Positions 33,776-43,217 of a stretch of DNA of 59,029 bases are shown piece by piece (the first letter of the stretch is position 1; every line of letters begins with the position of its first letter). The notes under the pieces are model-generated. The model worked only from the letters and a program-made list of their open reading frames with translations. It was not told the DNA's origin and did no database searches. A program made the position numbers and the translations under genes. The stretch comes from Candidatus Poribacteria bacterium WGA-3G (GTDB lineage: Bacteria; Poribacteria; WGA-4E; WGA-3G), in contig ASZN01000033.1 in the NCBI GenBank assembly GCA_000406005.1, forward strand, positions 1 to 59,029, given 5' to 3'.

Positions 33776-36502
33776 ATGCAACGGTTGATGCTGCTACTTC
33801 TCGTCGTCGGTGTTGGACTTGTAAATTATGTATTCTGCCAAGACCTTTCGGCGCAAGAGAATGTGGACACAAGACGGATGACAGCGACGATATCAGGATG
33901 GGTTCTGTGGGACGGACACGATCTGTCACACGCGAATATCTCTGCTTACCGAGATGCGTCACTACGAGAGTTGTATATCAGTGGGATTCCACAGCTTGGT
34001 GATGGTAGATTCACACTCCGTGTTGAACCCGGTCGATATTACCTCGTCGCCTATATTGATGTCGATAAATCTGGGAATTTCAACGTCGGTGACGGTTTCG
34101 GTGTATTCGGAATCACGTCATGGAGCGACAAAACGGAAAAATATCAAATCATTGAAATAGATAACAGAGAGACGGTTCGGGACATAGAGATTCCGATAAC
34201 AGCGCGTGCAACAAATACGGGTGGAAAGTTTAATCTCGTTCCGGAAGCCGAATATCGACCGAGCACGCTCCAACAATTCCGAGCTGATTTGCGTACGGCG
34301 ACATCCGGTTGTAGCGGTACAGTTGTGTTGCGGGAGGACGGCGCAAACCCAAAACTGCCTGCTTCAGCCGGTCAAAAAACCTTAGTTCTCGCCTATACAG
34401 ATTTATCTTGGAAATATCGCGCTGGCATTACGAAGGTATCAAAATCAGGGGCGTGGCTGCTCAATTTGCCGCCGGGTAAATACTACCTCATGGCGATTGT
34501 TGACAACAACGGCACCAATAGGCTGGATACTGGAGACGGTTTCGGGTTCTATGGTGTCGAAAACATGCGAAAACGCGGTGAATTCCCGGAACCTGTCCTG
34601 GTTTCATCCAACAAATTCACCGAAAACGTTGGCATAACGATCACCGCTGCGTATCAACAGTCAAACCGGATGAACGAAGCCAATTCAAGCATATTAACAG
34701 GTAAAGTTTCTCTACCGGGTAGTACGCCGGCGCGCGTAGAGGTGTATGCCGACGCTTCTTTAGTCAACCCGATTGCGAGTGGTGAAACTGCTACGGATGG
34801 CACCTTCAATATTGCCCTTCCGCCGGGTGAATATTATGTCATCGTTAACTTAGATGCTGACAGCAACGGTAAGTATAGCGAGGGGGACAGTTTAGGCGGA
34901 TACGGAACCTTAGATATAACGACAACACCGCCGACACCAATCACACTGAATGCTGGCGAAAATCTGAATATCGAACTCCTTTTAAGTGCACGCTACGATG
35001 CAAACGGACACCTCCACGCCACACCACCGGGGATTGAGACGCATATAGATCAAGGCAGTATCAGTGGACGCATCACTTGGGATGGAGACCATAAGATCCA
35101 ACGCGGTATTTTAACGCTTTCATATACGCCAGAATTCAGTGAACCGATTGCGATGCCGGTCTCAGTTGACGAAGCGGGTCATTATCAGGTCAATGTGCTG
35201 CCGGGTATTTACTACGTCATGGCAGTTATGGATGCCAACGAGGACGGGAAAACAGGTATAACCGATGGTGTCGGGATTTACGGCACGCGCTATCCGGCAC
35301 GTGGTACGCCTGCGGCAATTAGCGTTTTGCCTGGAGAGGCGACATCGCACATCAACATCGAAATCCTCGCCAGTTATATTGATGAAGACGGGAACATGGC
35401 GGAGATCGATGACGGCGGACGTTGGGAGGTTAGAAGACTTTACGGTGAGCCTGAAGATGTGTTCAGCGTTACCCGCAACGGTCGCGTAAATGAGGAGTGG
35501 AAATATTGGAGTAAAGGGATCGGTTTCCTCTGGAAAGCGAACGGTGCCGGATGGGAACTCGGAGACGCGGAACAATTCGTCCCAAAACAGAATATCGCCG
35601 AAACGAATAACGACCCTAAAGCATCTGGATTTGGATCTGATACAGACACGGACCCCAACGCTGCAGGACTCCCTGATGCGTTGCCCGGATTTATCTACTT
35701 CGATTACGACAATATTGTTTGGGGGATGGCACCCGATGGCAGTAGCATACCGTTTGGTGCTGGACACACGCCAACCGTTGCAAACGACGGCACGCTTGTT
35801 TATCAAGACACAGATGGTAATGTTATCATTCGGGGGCATGAGACCCCGGATGGTGCTGTTCTACTTGATGGACGCGCCTTGGTACGTGATGTGTCAATTT
35901 CACCGGATGCGAAATATATTGCCTACATACGTCCAGAGTTCGGCAATCGGAGCCGGGTTGTCATGCAGCACGTTTCGGGGGGTTCGGAATACGTTGTCCC
36001 GTCAACGGCGTTGCAGAGTTTCACACCGGCGTGGAATAGCGACGGTTCAATGCTGGCTTATGTCACAGCTGGAACCGTCGAGAACCCGGATGCGCTTCGA
36101 TCAGATGCGGGAACAGTGAAACGAAACATCTATGCTTTCGATCAAATGGCGACAAGTGTAGAACCGATTGTTGTGTCATCGGCAGATGATGCGGAACCGG
36201 CGTGGTCGCCTGCGAATCCGAACCAATTAGCGTTTACACGTACAGTGGACAATCATGCCCAGATTTGGACCGTTACCTACTCGGAGGCGGGTGTGCCGCG
36301 TGAACGCCAATTAACGCGAAGAGGCGGGACACATCCGGCTTGGATACCGCCTGATGGACGCTGGATTCTCTACGAAAACAACGGACAACTCTGGAAAATT
36401 GACACGCTAAACCCTGAAGCATCCGAAACACCGTTGATGCATAACGATCAGGTCGTGTTTGGACATAAACCTGTGATTGTATCAGTTACCAGTGGCCAGT
36501 AA
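33776..36502 (+). CDS. Large secreted protein: four Ca-loop beta-sandwich repeats plus beta-propeller
   Basis: A 908-residue protein with a signal peptide (LMLLLLVVGVGLVNYVFCQ). Four repeats of about 120 residues follow. Each has a PG.YY motif (VEPGRYYLVAYID, LPPGKYYLMAIVD, LPPGEYYVIVNLD, VLPGIYYVMAVMD) and then a Dx[DN]xxG acidic loop that looks like a calcium site (DVDKSGNFNVGDG, DNNGTNRLDTGDG, DADSNGKYSEGDS, DANEDGKTGITDG). The last ~280 residues hold PD40 propeller blades (VSISPDAKYIAYI, FTPAWNSDGSMLAYV, AEPAWSPANPNQLAF). The function is unknown; it is likely a surface binding protein. The last residues and the stop lie in an intergenic repeat. Confidence 0.85.
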   Translation: MQRLMLLLLVVGVGLVNYVFCQDLSAQENVDTRRMTATISGWVLWDGHDLSHANISAYRDASLRELYISGIPQLGDGRFTLRVEPGRYYLVAYIDVDKSGNFNVGDGFGVFGITSWSDKTEKYQIIEIDNRETVRDIEIPITARATNTGGKFNLVPEAEYRPSTLQQFRADLRTATSGCSGTVVLREDGANPKLPASAGQKTLVLAYTDLSWKYRAGITKVSKSGAWLLNLPPGKYYLMAIVDNNGTNRLDTGDGFGFYGVENMRKRGEFPEPVLVSSNKFTENVGITITAAYQQSNRMNEANSSILTGKVSLPGSTPARVEVYADASLVNPIASGETATDGTFNIALPPGEYYVIVNLDADSNGKYSEGDSLGGYGTLDITTTPPTPITLNAGENLNIELLLSARYDANGHLHATPPGIETHIDQGSISGRITWDGDHKIQRGILTLSYTPEFSEPIAMPVSVDEAGHYQVNVLPGIYYVMAVMDANEDGKTGITDGVGIYGTRYPARGTPAAISVLPGEATSHINIEILASYIDEDGNMAEIDDGGRWEVRRLYGEPEDVFSVTRNGRVNEEWKYWSKGIGFLWKANGAGWELGDAEQFVPKQNIAETNNDPKASGFGSDTDTDPNAAGLPDALPGFIYFDYDNIVWGMAPDGSSIPFGAGHTPTVANDGTLVYQDTDGNVIIRGHETPDGAVLLDGRALVRDVSISPDAKYIAYIRPEFGNRSRVVMQHVSGGSEYVVPSTALQSFTPAWNSDGSMLAYVTAGTVENPDALRSDAGTVKRNIYAFDQMATSVEPIVVSSADDAEPAWSPANPNQLAFTRTVDNHAQIWTVTYSEAGVPRERQLTRRGGTHPAWIPPDGRWILYENNGQLWKIDTLNPEASETPLMHNDQVVFGHKPVIVSVTSGQ

Positions 36503-36582
36503 TCAGTGGCCAGTTAAGAGAACCTGATTTTATCTAAAACCTCTTGTAACTGGAAACTGGAAACTGGAAAACTGGAAACTGG
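36485..36582. repeat. Second, diverged copy of the CCAGT/ACTGG hairpin element
   Basis: It shares GTTACCAGT(A/G)GCCAGT and the centre AGAGAACCTGATTTTATC with the element at 33538, but its right end has become short ACTGGAAA repeats. It overlaps the last five codons and the stop of the preceding gene. Confidence 0.8.
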
Positions 36583-36593
36583 AGACTTTAAAT

Positions 36594-37919
36594 ATGAAAA
36601 AATTATACCCTCGATTCACGAGTATTGCTCGGTGTACTATATTTCTAATAGCGTTTATTGTAGCGAACACTGTGAGTGCACAGTGGCTTTTAATCCCTAT
36701 GGAATATGGGAAACAGACCAATCATCTGAAGGCGTACGGTCTGACGTACTGGGCGTTAGAAGTTCCGCGTGAGTATCGGTGTTACTGGTGGTTGAACTAT
36801 CGCGGGGGTGCGTTCGTTTTACCAGATTCACAAGACGTTCGTGTCCGTGCTGCATTGATGGGTGTCCATTTTGAACCGATGAACAACTCGGAATATAGTG
36901 AAATCAAGGCATCTGTCCTCGAAGGTAGCAATATGGACGAGATTCTGCTCGAGAAGGCACCGAAGATCGCCGTCTATGCGCCACCAGAGGCATCGGCGTA
37001 TCGCGATCCGTGGGACGACGCTGTTAAAATCGCGCTCGACTATGCCCAGATCCCGTATGACGAAATCTGGGATAAAGAGGTGCAGAGCGGTATCTTAGAG
37101 ATATCCGGTTATGATTGGCTTCATCTGCACCACGAAGACTTCACCGGTCAACACGGTAAGTTTCATGCCTCGTTTTCGACGCAGGTCTGGTATCAACAGC
37201 GGATGCTGATGTTTGAGGAAGCCGCTTCGGAAGCGGGATTTCAACGCGTCGCCCAGCACAAAGGAGGGACCGCGCAGATGATAGCCGACTATATTGTTAA
37301 CGGTGGGTTTATCTTTGCGATGTGCTCCGCCCCGGAGACACTGGATATTGCGTTGGCGACGCGCGGCGGAGCCGTTGACATCGTAGCACCTGAACTCGAT
37401 GGAACACCGATCGCAGCAGATGCCGAAGCGCGGCTCGACTTTCAGCGTACTTTGGCATTCGAGAACTTTAGCCTCTATACGAGTCCGTACCGATATGAGT
37501 TTTCCGATATAGATAATCCGAACCCGGATAGGGATGCACAGAGCGGTGTTGAAGATTTTAAACTGTTTGAATTTGCTGCAAAACACGATCCGATTCCAAC
37601 GATGCTCACGCAAAACCATGTCAGTGTTGTTCCCGGTTACCTCGGTCAGACGACATCGTTTAATATGGACAAAATTCGGGGGTCTATTACGATTTTGGGG
37701 CAGGTGGAAGGCACGAACTACGCGAAATATATCCACGGCAAATTAGGCAAAGGTACTTTTACATTTCTTGGTGGCCACGATCCCGAAGACTATCGTCACC
37801 TTGTCGGTGAGGGAACGATTCCGACGAACCTCGATTTACATAAGCATTCACCCGGATACAGGCTCATCTTGAATAATATCTTGTTCCCCGCAGCTCGTAA
37901 AAAACCGCAGAAAACATAA
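36594..37919 (+). CDS. Secreted amidotransferase-fold protein of unknown function
   Basis: A 441-residue protein with a signal peptide (CTIFLIAFIVANTVSAQ). The body begins WLLIPMEYGKQTNHLKAYGL and YWWLNYRGGAFVLP, a pattern I recall from proteins labelled asparagine synthetase B-like in Bacteroidota, which lack the synthetase domains. A class I amidotransferase-like region (IFAMCSAPETLDIAL) has a Cys in a plausible elbow. GGAGA precedes the ATG. The real function is unknown and the recalled label should not be taken as an activity. Confidence 0.7.
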   Translation: MKKLYPRFTSIARCTIFLIAFIVANTVSAQWLLIPMEYGKQTNHLKAYGLTYWALEVPREYRCYWWLNYRGGAFVLPDSQDVRVRAALMGVHFEPMNNSEYSEIKASVLEGSNMDEILLEKAPKIAVYAPPEASAYRDPWDDAVKIALDYAQIPYDEIWDKEVQSGILEISGYDWLHLHHEDFTGQHGKFHASFSTQVWYQQRMLMFEEAASEAGFQRVAQHKGGTAQMIADYIVNGGFIFAMCSAPETLDIALATRGGAVDIVAPELDGTPIAADAEARLDFQRTLAFENFSLYTSPYRYEFSDIDNPNPDRDAQSGVEDFKLFEFAAKHDPIPTMLTQNHVSVVPGYLGQTTSFNMDKIRGSITILGQVEGTNYAKYIHGKLGKGTFTFLGGHDPEDYRHLVGEGTIPTNLDLHKHSPGYRLILNNILFPAARKKPQKT

Positions 37920-37930
37920 GTGGTTATCAG

Positions 37931-37972
37931 TTGTCAGTACGATTTTTTCTACGAAAAAATCTTTCAGTTTTC
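37931..37972. repeat. Intergenic stem-loop (CAGTAC/TTTCAGTTGTCA family)
   Basis: GTTGTCAGTAC, then GATTTTTTC-TAC-GAAAAAATC, then TTTCAGTTTTC. It has the same ends as the elements at 22120 and 46925, with a different stem length. Confidence 0.75.
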
Positions 37973-38048
37973 AGAAAGAGACTTTGGAACTATCCAAAAC
38001 TTCTGGTAACTTATAACTTATAACTTATAACTATTAACGGACAGAAAC

Positions 38049-40145
38049 ATGAAAGCAGTTCTTGCGACGTGCAATTTGAATCAGTGGAGTCTCGACTTTG
38101 AAGGCAATACGGCGCGGATTATTGAATCTATTGAGATCGCGAAGGCGCGCGGTGCGCGGTATCGTTTGGGACCTGAGTTGGAGATCAGCGGTTATTCTTG
38201 TGAAGACCATTTTCTGGAGCTGGATACGTTGCAGCACAGTTGGGAATCGCTGGCGTGTATCCTCAAAGGCGGTCATACTGACGGTATTTTGTGCGACATC
38301 GGTATGCCTGTGATGCACAAAAATATCCGTTATAACTGCCGAGTTTTTGTGTTCGATGGCGAGATTCTCTTAATCCGTCCGAAGATGGTTCTTGCGAGCG
38401 ACGGGAACTATCGGGAGCATCGCTGGTTCACGGCGTGGACACACGGTTGGACGACTGAACCGTACACACTCCCACGTGAGATTCGTGAACTGACAGGAAA
38501 ACATAAGGTTCCGATCGGTATTGCGGGGATTGCGACTGCGGATACACTTTTGGCAGCAGAGACGTGTGAAGAGCTCTTTGTGCCGATGAGTCCACATATC
38601 CAGTTTGGAAATGCCGGTGTGGAAATCATTGGCAACGGGTCGGGTTCTCATCACGAATTACGCAAATTGGATACGCGGATTGCACTGATTCGGAACGCGA
38701 GTGCAAAAAACGGTGGGGTCTATCTCTACGCGAACCAACAGGGATGTGACGGGGGTCGGCTCTATTTCGATGGCTGCGCACTAATTGCACAGAATGGGGA
38801 TATCTTGGCACAAGGTTCCCAATTTTCACTTAAAGATGTAGAGGTGGTGACTGCGACGGTGGACCTTCATGCTGTTCGGAGTTACCGGGGTGCGAAAGCG
38901 AGTCGTGCTGTACAGGCGAGTCAAACGGAACGACTTCCAGAGATAGAGGTAGATTTTGGCTTCGATACCACACCTTGGGCACCCGCGCCACCGGCAAGTC
39001 GAAAAATTGAGCCACACACGCATATACCTGAAGAAGAGATCGCCTACGGTCCTGCCTGCTGGCTATGGGACTATCTGCGTAGATCGGGGGCGGCGGGGTA
39101 CTTCATCCCGCTTTCGGGGGGTGCGGACAGCGGCGCCGTTGCGACGTTGGTCGGTTCGATGTGCCAATTGGTCGCAAAGGCGATACGCGCAAAGGATGCG
39201 TCGGTCACTCGTGATGTCAGTCGGTGGCTTGCAGACAACGAAACACCTGATGTTTTCTCTGATCCGTGTGTTCTCGCGAATCGTCTCTTGTACACCTGCT
39301 ACATCGGTACTGAGAATAGTTCTCGTGAGACTCGGAAACGTGCGAAACAGCTTGCTGAGCAGATCGGATCGGACCATCTGGACATCAATATGGATGGACT
39401 TGTGAACGCTTTGCAATCGCTTTTTACTCGGATTACGCACAGAAAGCCGAAATTCAAGGTTGAAGGTGGTAGTTACCAAGAGAATCAGGCACTTCAAAAT
39501 ATACAGGCGCGGTTGCGAATGGTGCTGAGTTATCTGTTTGCGCAGATGATGCCGTGGGTACGAAACCGTGAAGGCACGCTCCTTGTGTTAGGTACCGGTA
39601 ATGTTGACGAGGCCTTGCGGGGTTACCTCACGAAATACGATTGTAGTAGCGGCGACATCAATCCGATCGGTGGTATCAGCAAACTTGATCTACGGCGTTT
39701 TCTGAAGTGGGCGGAACATCATCTCGGTTACGCTGCACTTGGTGAAATTGTCGAGGCACCGCCGACAGCGGAGTTGGAACCGATCACCGAAACCTACACA
39801 CAGACCGATGAAGACGATATGGGAATGACTTACGCCGAATTGAGTCGATTCGGGCAGCTCCGCAAAATGGAGCAGTGCGGTCCGGTGCGTATGTTCGAGA
39901 GATTGGTACAGGAGTGGGAGCATATCCCGCCGCGCGAGGTCGCCGAAAAGGTCAAACATTTCTTCAGATGTTACGCGATCAATCGGCACAAAATGACGAC
40001 GTTAACGCCTTCTTATCATGCCGAATCTTATTCACCGGACGACAACCGATTTGATCTGCGGCAGTTCCTCTATAACACACGCTGGACGTGGCAGTTCCGC
40101 GATATTGATGCCCGTGTGAAGAAATTGGAGGAAGTGCAGCAGTGA
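38049..40145 (+). CDS. nadE: Glutamine-dependent NAD+ synthetase, two-domain long type
   Basis: A 698-residue enzyme making NAD+ from deamido-NAD+, ATP and glutamine. The N-terminal nitrilase-type glutaminase has its three catalytic parts: Glu in LGPELEISGY (41-49), Lys in IRPKMVLASDGNYRE and Cys in AETCEELFVP. The C-terminal synthetase has the ATP loop YFIPLSGGADSGAVATL and GTGNVDEALRGYLTKYD. The length and the insertions match the long form, typical of eukaryotes and some bacteria, better than the short ammonia-dependent NadE. The stop overlaps the next GTG. Confidence 0.92.
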   Translation: MKAVLATCNLNQWSLDFEGNTARIIESIEIAKARGARYRLGPELEISGYSCEDHFLELDTLQHSWESLACILKGGHTDGILCDIGMPVMHKNIRYNCRVFVFDGEILLIRPKMVLASDGNYREHRWFTAWTHGWTTEPYTLPREIRELTGKHKVPIGIAGIATADTLLAAETCEELFVPMSPHIQFGNAGVEIIGNGSGSHHELRKLDTRIALIRNASAKNGGVYLYANQQGCDGGRLYFDGCALIAQNGDILAQGSQFSLKDVEVVTATVDLHAVRSYRGAKASRAVQASQTERLPEIEVDFGFDTTPWAPAPPASRKIEPHTHIPEEEIAYGPACWLWDYLRRSGAAGYFIPLSGGADSGAVATLVGSMCQLVAKAIRAKDASVTRDVSRWLADNETPDVFSDPCVLANRLLYTCYIGTENSSRETRKRAKQLAEQIGSDHLDINMDGLVNALQSLFTRITHRKPKFKVEGGSYQENQALQNIQARLRMVLSYLFAQMMPWVRNREGTLLVLGTGNVDEALRGYLTKYDCSSGDINPIGGISKLDLRRFLKWAEHHLGYAALGEIVEAPPTAELEPITETYTQTDEDDMGMTYAELSRFGQLRKMEQCGPVRMFERLVQEWEHIPPREVAEKVKHFFRCYAINRHKMTTLTPSYHAESYSPDDNRFDLRQFLYNTRWTWQFRDIDARVKKLEEVQQ

Positions 40146-41710
40146 TTTTTCGGCACCAGGAAAAAAGAGAGCGGACAACCGCTGTGTTTGCGCGGATCGT
40201 CTCGTTTATGATCCTTGCGTCCACATTCATTTTTAGCGTTGCGGACGCTGCCCCGGATGTCCCGTTGAATTTTGACGGATGGGTTACCGATGCGCTTGCG
40301 AAGTTAGAAACGGGAGGCATCACTGGTGGGTTTCATCGTCAGACCGCGCCTCTGTCAAGGGCAGAGGTTGCACAAGTTATACGGCAGGCTGAATCACGAA
40401 TACGGACAGGAACTGTTGTCGCATCTGAGATAGATCGGAAACTCCTCGAAAAGTTGAAACGTGCGTTTCGTAGAGAACTTGCAGGCAGCACGGGACATGC
40501 ACTGCGTTTCCTTCCACAACTCCGAGCGACGGAGCAGAACATTGCACCGGCACTTGAGACCGCCTTCCACTACACTGCAGGCGGTCTTGAACATCGGATC
40601 GCACCGCGTTTAGTGCTTTACTCCGAATTTGAGGGACATAACTTTGAGGGGCGTCCACTTGATGGAAAGACGGCGGAGCAACGTTTTGAGCGGTGGCGAG
40701 GTGGGTACACTGGCGACTTTAAGAGGAGCTACTTGCAGGTCAGTAATTCACATCTTAACCTACTTGTCGGAAGAGATTGGGTTTTTTGGGGGGCGAGTCG
40801 GCACAAAACAGTGGGAATCTCGGATAATTCGCCGCCGTTTGATCAAATCCGCCTAACTGCGAAGCTTGGGAAAAGGGTCAAAGCGACGGCTTTCACGACA
40901 CAACTGGATTCAACATGGTACGACGATGGCGAAAAACGTTATTTAGCGAAACGCTACATGAGCGGACACCGACTCGATTATCAACACAACGACCGCGTGG
41001 AAATCGGCGTTGCCGAGTGGATACTTTACGGGGGCGATGCACAGACGCTGGAGTGGAAGTATGCGAACCCGTTCACCTTCTATTACGCGCTACAATATAA
41101 CGCAAAAGCCGACGATAACGTTATGTTTGCCTTCGATGCAGCGATCCGCCCTATTGATGGCGTGCGTCTCTATACGGAATGGATCATTGATGATATTCAA
41201 TATGAATCTGATTCCAACGATCCGCACGCAGTCGCATGGCTTTTGGGATTGACGTGGTATCCGCAATATCTTGACCGTCGACTCGGCATCCATAGCGAAT
41301 ATGCGCGGGTCAACCGATGGGCGTACACGCACCTCGATCCTGATAATCAGTTCACGCATTTTGGTTATGCAATTGGACATCCCATCAGTAACGATGCGGA
41401 CACATTGCGACTTTCAGCATCTTATCAGTTTACTGTCTCTATGGAGGCAGAGGTCCGCGCAGTGCTGACACGTCACGGTGAGGGGACAATTGCGGATCGG
41501 TTTTACGGTGAAGATTTCGAGGCACTGCCGTTTCCTACCGGAATCGTCGCACGCACAACCGAGCTCAGCGGACGGTTCTCGTATCGTCCGTTGGACGGAT
41601 GGAACCTCTTGCTCTCATACACATTATACCGGACACAAAACAGTGAACATCGTAGCGGGGAGACAAACCGCGGACACCGACTCACGTTTCAGATGGGGTA
41701 CCTTTTGTGA
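40142..41710 (+). CDS. Wzi-like outer-membrane beta-barrel protein
   Basis: The 522-residue product has a hydrophobic leader (ARIVSFMILASTFIFSVADA), a helical start (DALAKLETGGITGGF, SRAEVAQVI) and then alternating aromatic beta strands ending in GHRLTFQMGYLL, as in outer-membrane barrels. The blocks LLVGRDWVFWGASRH and AEWILYGGD recall the capsule assembly Wzi family. The start is a GTG overlapping the end of nadE by 4 bp, with GGAGG somewhat far upstream. Confidence 0.75.
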   Translation: MIFRHQEKRERTTAVFARIVSFMILASTFIFSVADAAPDVPLNFDGWVTDALAKLETGGITGGFHRQTAPLSRAEVAQVIRQAESRIRTGTVVASEIDRKLLEKLKRAFRRELAGSTGHALRFLPQLRATEQNIAPALETAFHYTAGGLEHRIAPRLVLYSEFEGHNFEGRPLDGKTAEQRFERWRGGYTGDFKRSYLQVSNSHLNLLVGRDWVFWGASRHKTVGISDNSPPFDQIRLTAKLGKRVKATAFTTQLDSTWYDDGEKRYLAKRYMSGHRLDYQHNDRVEIGVAEWILYGGDAQTLEWKYANPFTFYYALQYNAKADDNVMFAFDAAIRPIDGVRLYTEWIIDDIQYESDSNDPHAVAWLLGLTWYPQYLDRRLGIHSEYARVNRWAYTHLDPDNQFTHFGYAIGHPISNDADTLRLSASYQFTVSMEAEVRAVLTRHGEGTIADRFYGEDFEALPFPTGIVARTTELSGRFSYRPLDGWNLLLSYTLYRTQNSEHRSGETNRGHRLTFQMGYLL

Positions 41711-41728
41711 GTTAGTCCTTTAATTCAA

Positions 41729-42400
41729 ATGTTCCGTAAACGCACGTTCTTCTTTATCTTCATAACGCTTGCTTTGGTCCTCGTAGGGGGTGGTGTTATC
41801 AATATCCACTTGGATCTGCGGCTGCTCGCGCTTACACCGAAGATTTTCAAGTATAGAGGACTGATTCAGAAGTATGCCGTTAAGGAGAATTTGGACGCAC
41901 GTCTCGTGTGCGCGCTGATCGTGCAGGAGTCCGGATTCGACGAAAAGGCACGAAGTGCCGCGGGGGCACAAGGATTGATGCAACTGATGCCGACAACAGC
42001 AAAGGAGCTCGGCGTTGAAGATCCATTGGATGCGGAGCAGAATATCGCTGGTGCGGCGCGTTATCTACATACCTTATACCGTGCGTTCTCAGACAGTGAT
42101 GATGGCCATCGTCATCGCTTGGTGTTAGCGAGCTACAACGGCGGTATCGGACGTGTCCGAGACGCGCAAGCACTCGTCCGGCACCGAAAAAACGCGGATC
42201 CACTGCTCTGGGAACCTGTGCGTGGTGCGCTCAGCCAACTGACGAAACGGCATGCGGATATGCATCGCGAAGTGTGGGGCAGCGGAATGCCACCGCACGG
42301 TTATTTTGAGGGGTCTGATGAAACGATAGACTATGTCGCGCGCGTGATGCATTACTATGGCAGGATCCGTTTTTACAGAAATGTTTTGTTCTTTCTTTAA
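41729..42400 (+). CDS. Lytic transglycosylase (SLT domain)
   Basis: A 223-residue murein-cleaving enzyme. A membrane anchor or signal helix (FFFIFITLALVLVGGGV) is followed by a goose-lysozyme-type SLT domain with the catalytic Glu in LIVQESGFDEKA, then AAGAQGLMQLMP and ASYNGGIGRVRDA. It is convergent with the SRPBCC gene and overlaps it by 4 bp. Confidence 0.92.
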   Translation: MFRKRTFFFIFITLALVLVGGGVINIHLDLRLLALTPKIFKYRGLIQKYAVKENLDARLVCALIVQESGFDEKARSAAGAQGLMQLMPTTAKELGVEDPLDAEQNIAGAARYLHTLYRAFSDSDDGHRHRLVLASYNGGIGRVRDAQALVRHRKNADPLLWEPVRGALSQLTKRHADMHREVWGSGMPPHGYFEGSDETIDYVARVMHYYGRIRFYRNVLFFL

Positions 42401-42840
42401 CGGAATATCTCATCCAATTGCATCGTGCGGTAGGCGAAAATCTTTTCTATGTCTGGACGCACGAGAAACTTGTTAACAAGTCCACCTCCCCAGATAGCGT
42501 ACTCCACCGAATCACCTATAACCACACCGTTTTCGGTTTCATCGAAGGTGTGTGTATGCCGCCAGTATCGGTAGGGGCCGCGGCGTTGTTCATCCGCAAA
42601 AGCGTGCGGCGGATTCCATTCGGTAATCTCGCTCTGCCAGCGGATCGGGATACCGTGAAGTCTGAGCCGATAATCAATAAGCGTTCCGGGGGACATCTGA
42701 ATCGGGGCAGGGGTTAAGACTTCAAAGCGGATCCACGGTGGTGTTATCATAGCGAGGTTATGTGCATCGGAGAAGAATTCAAAGACTTCCGAGATCGGTT
42801 GATCAAGTGTTTGTTGTGTTTTGAAGTTGAACGTTTTCAT
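42397..42840 (-). CDS. SRPBCC (START-like) family protein
   Basis: A 147-residue cyclase/dehydrase-type fold: KTQQTLDQPISEVFEFFSD at the N-terminus, PPWIRFEVLTP and a long C-terminal helix (DIEKIFAYRTMQLDEIF). Such proteins bind hydrophobic ligands. The ligand is unknown. Confidence 0.82.
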   Translation of the reverse strand: MKTFNFKTQQTLDQPISEVFEFFSDAHNLAMITPPWIRFEVLTPAPIQMSPGTLIDYRLRLHGIPIRWQSEITEWNPPHAFADEQRRGPYRYWRHTHTFDETENGVVIGDSVEYAIWGGGLVNKFLVRPDIEKIFAYRTMQLDEIFR

Positions 42841-42875
42841 TTTTTATAGTTGTCAGTTATCAGTTCCTCTGACTA

Positions 42876-43217
42876 TTATTCTTCTCTGTTAGATATTATT
42901 TCGAGTTGTGCGAGGCGTTGGTCTAATAGTTGTTGTTGCTGTTCTAAACGCAACACGTAGAGCATAAATACCAACCAAATAACAATGTACGCGGCGAAAA
43001 GATAGGTCAGACGTGTCCTCTGTCCAGCATCAAGCTTTTCAAGTGATCGTCGTACAACCTTTTCCACAATATCTTCATCAACAGGAACTTCGGCTTCTGA
43101 GATTGCGGCCGAAACAGCCGCCGCAACTTTGTCCGACGTAATGCTGACCGGTACCTGCGTTGCGAAAAGATATAACCCCAAAACCGCTACAAAACTTGCC
43201 AAAACGAATATACGCAT
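42876..43217 (-). CDS. CcmD-like small membrane protein with N-terminal extension
   Basis: A 113-residue protein with two membrane helices. The second (LTYLFAAYIVIWLVFMLYVL) followed by RLEQQQQLLDQRLAQLE matches the CcmD pattern of cytochrome c maturation, and the gene directly follows ccmC. The first ~70 residues (a first helix and an acidic segment SEAEVPVDEDIVEKVV) are not part of ordinary CcmD. The ATG shares one base with the ccmC stop (TGATG). Confidence 0.7.
   Translation of the reverse strand: MRIFVLASFVAVLGLYLFATQVPVSITSDKVAAAVSAAISEAEVPVDEDIVEKVVRRSLEKLDAGQRTRLTYLFAAYIVIWLVFMLYVLRLEQQQQLLDQRLAQLEIISNREE

Noticed and set aside
36594..37919. A true asparagine synthetase
   Set aside because: It is secreted and lacks the N-terminal Cys-2 glutaminase and the SGGxDS ATP motif.
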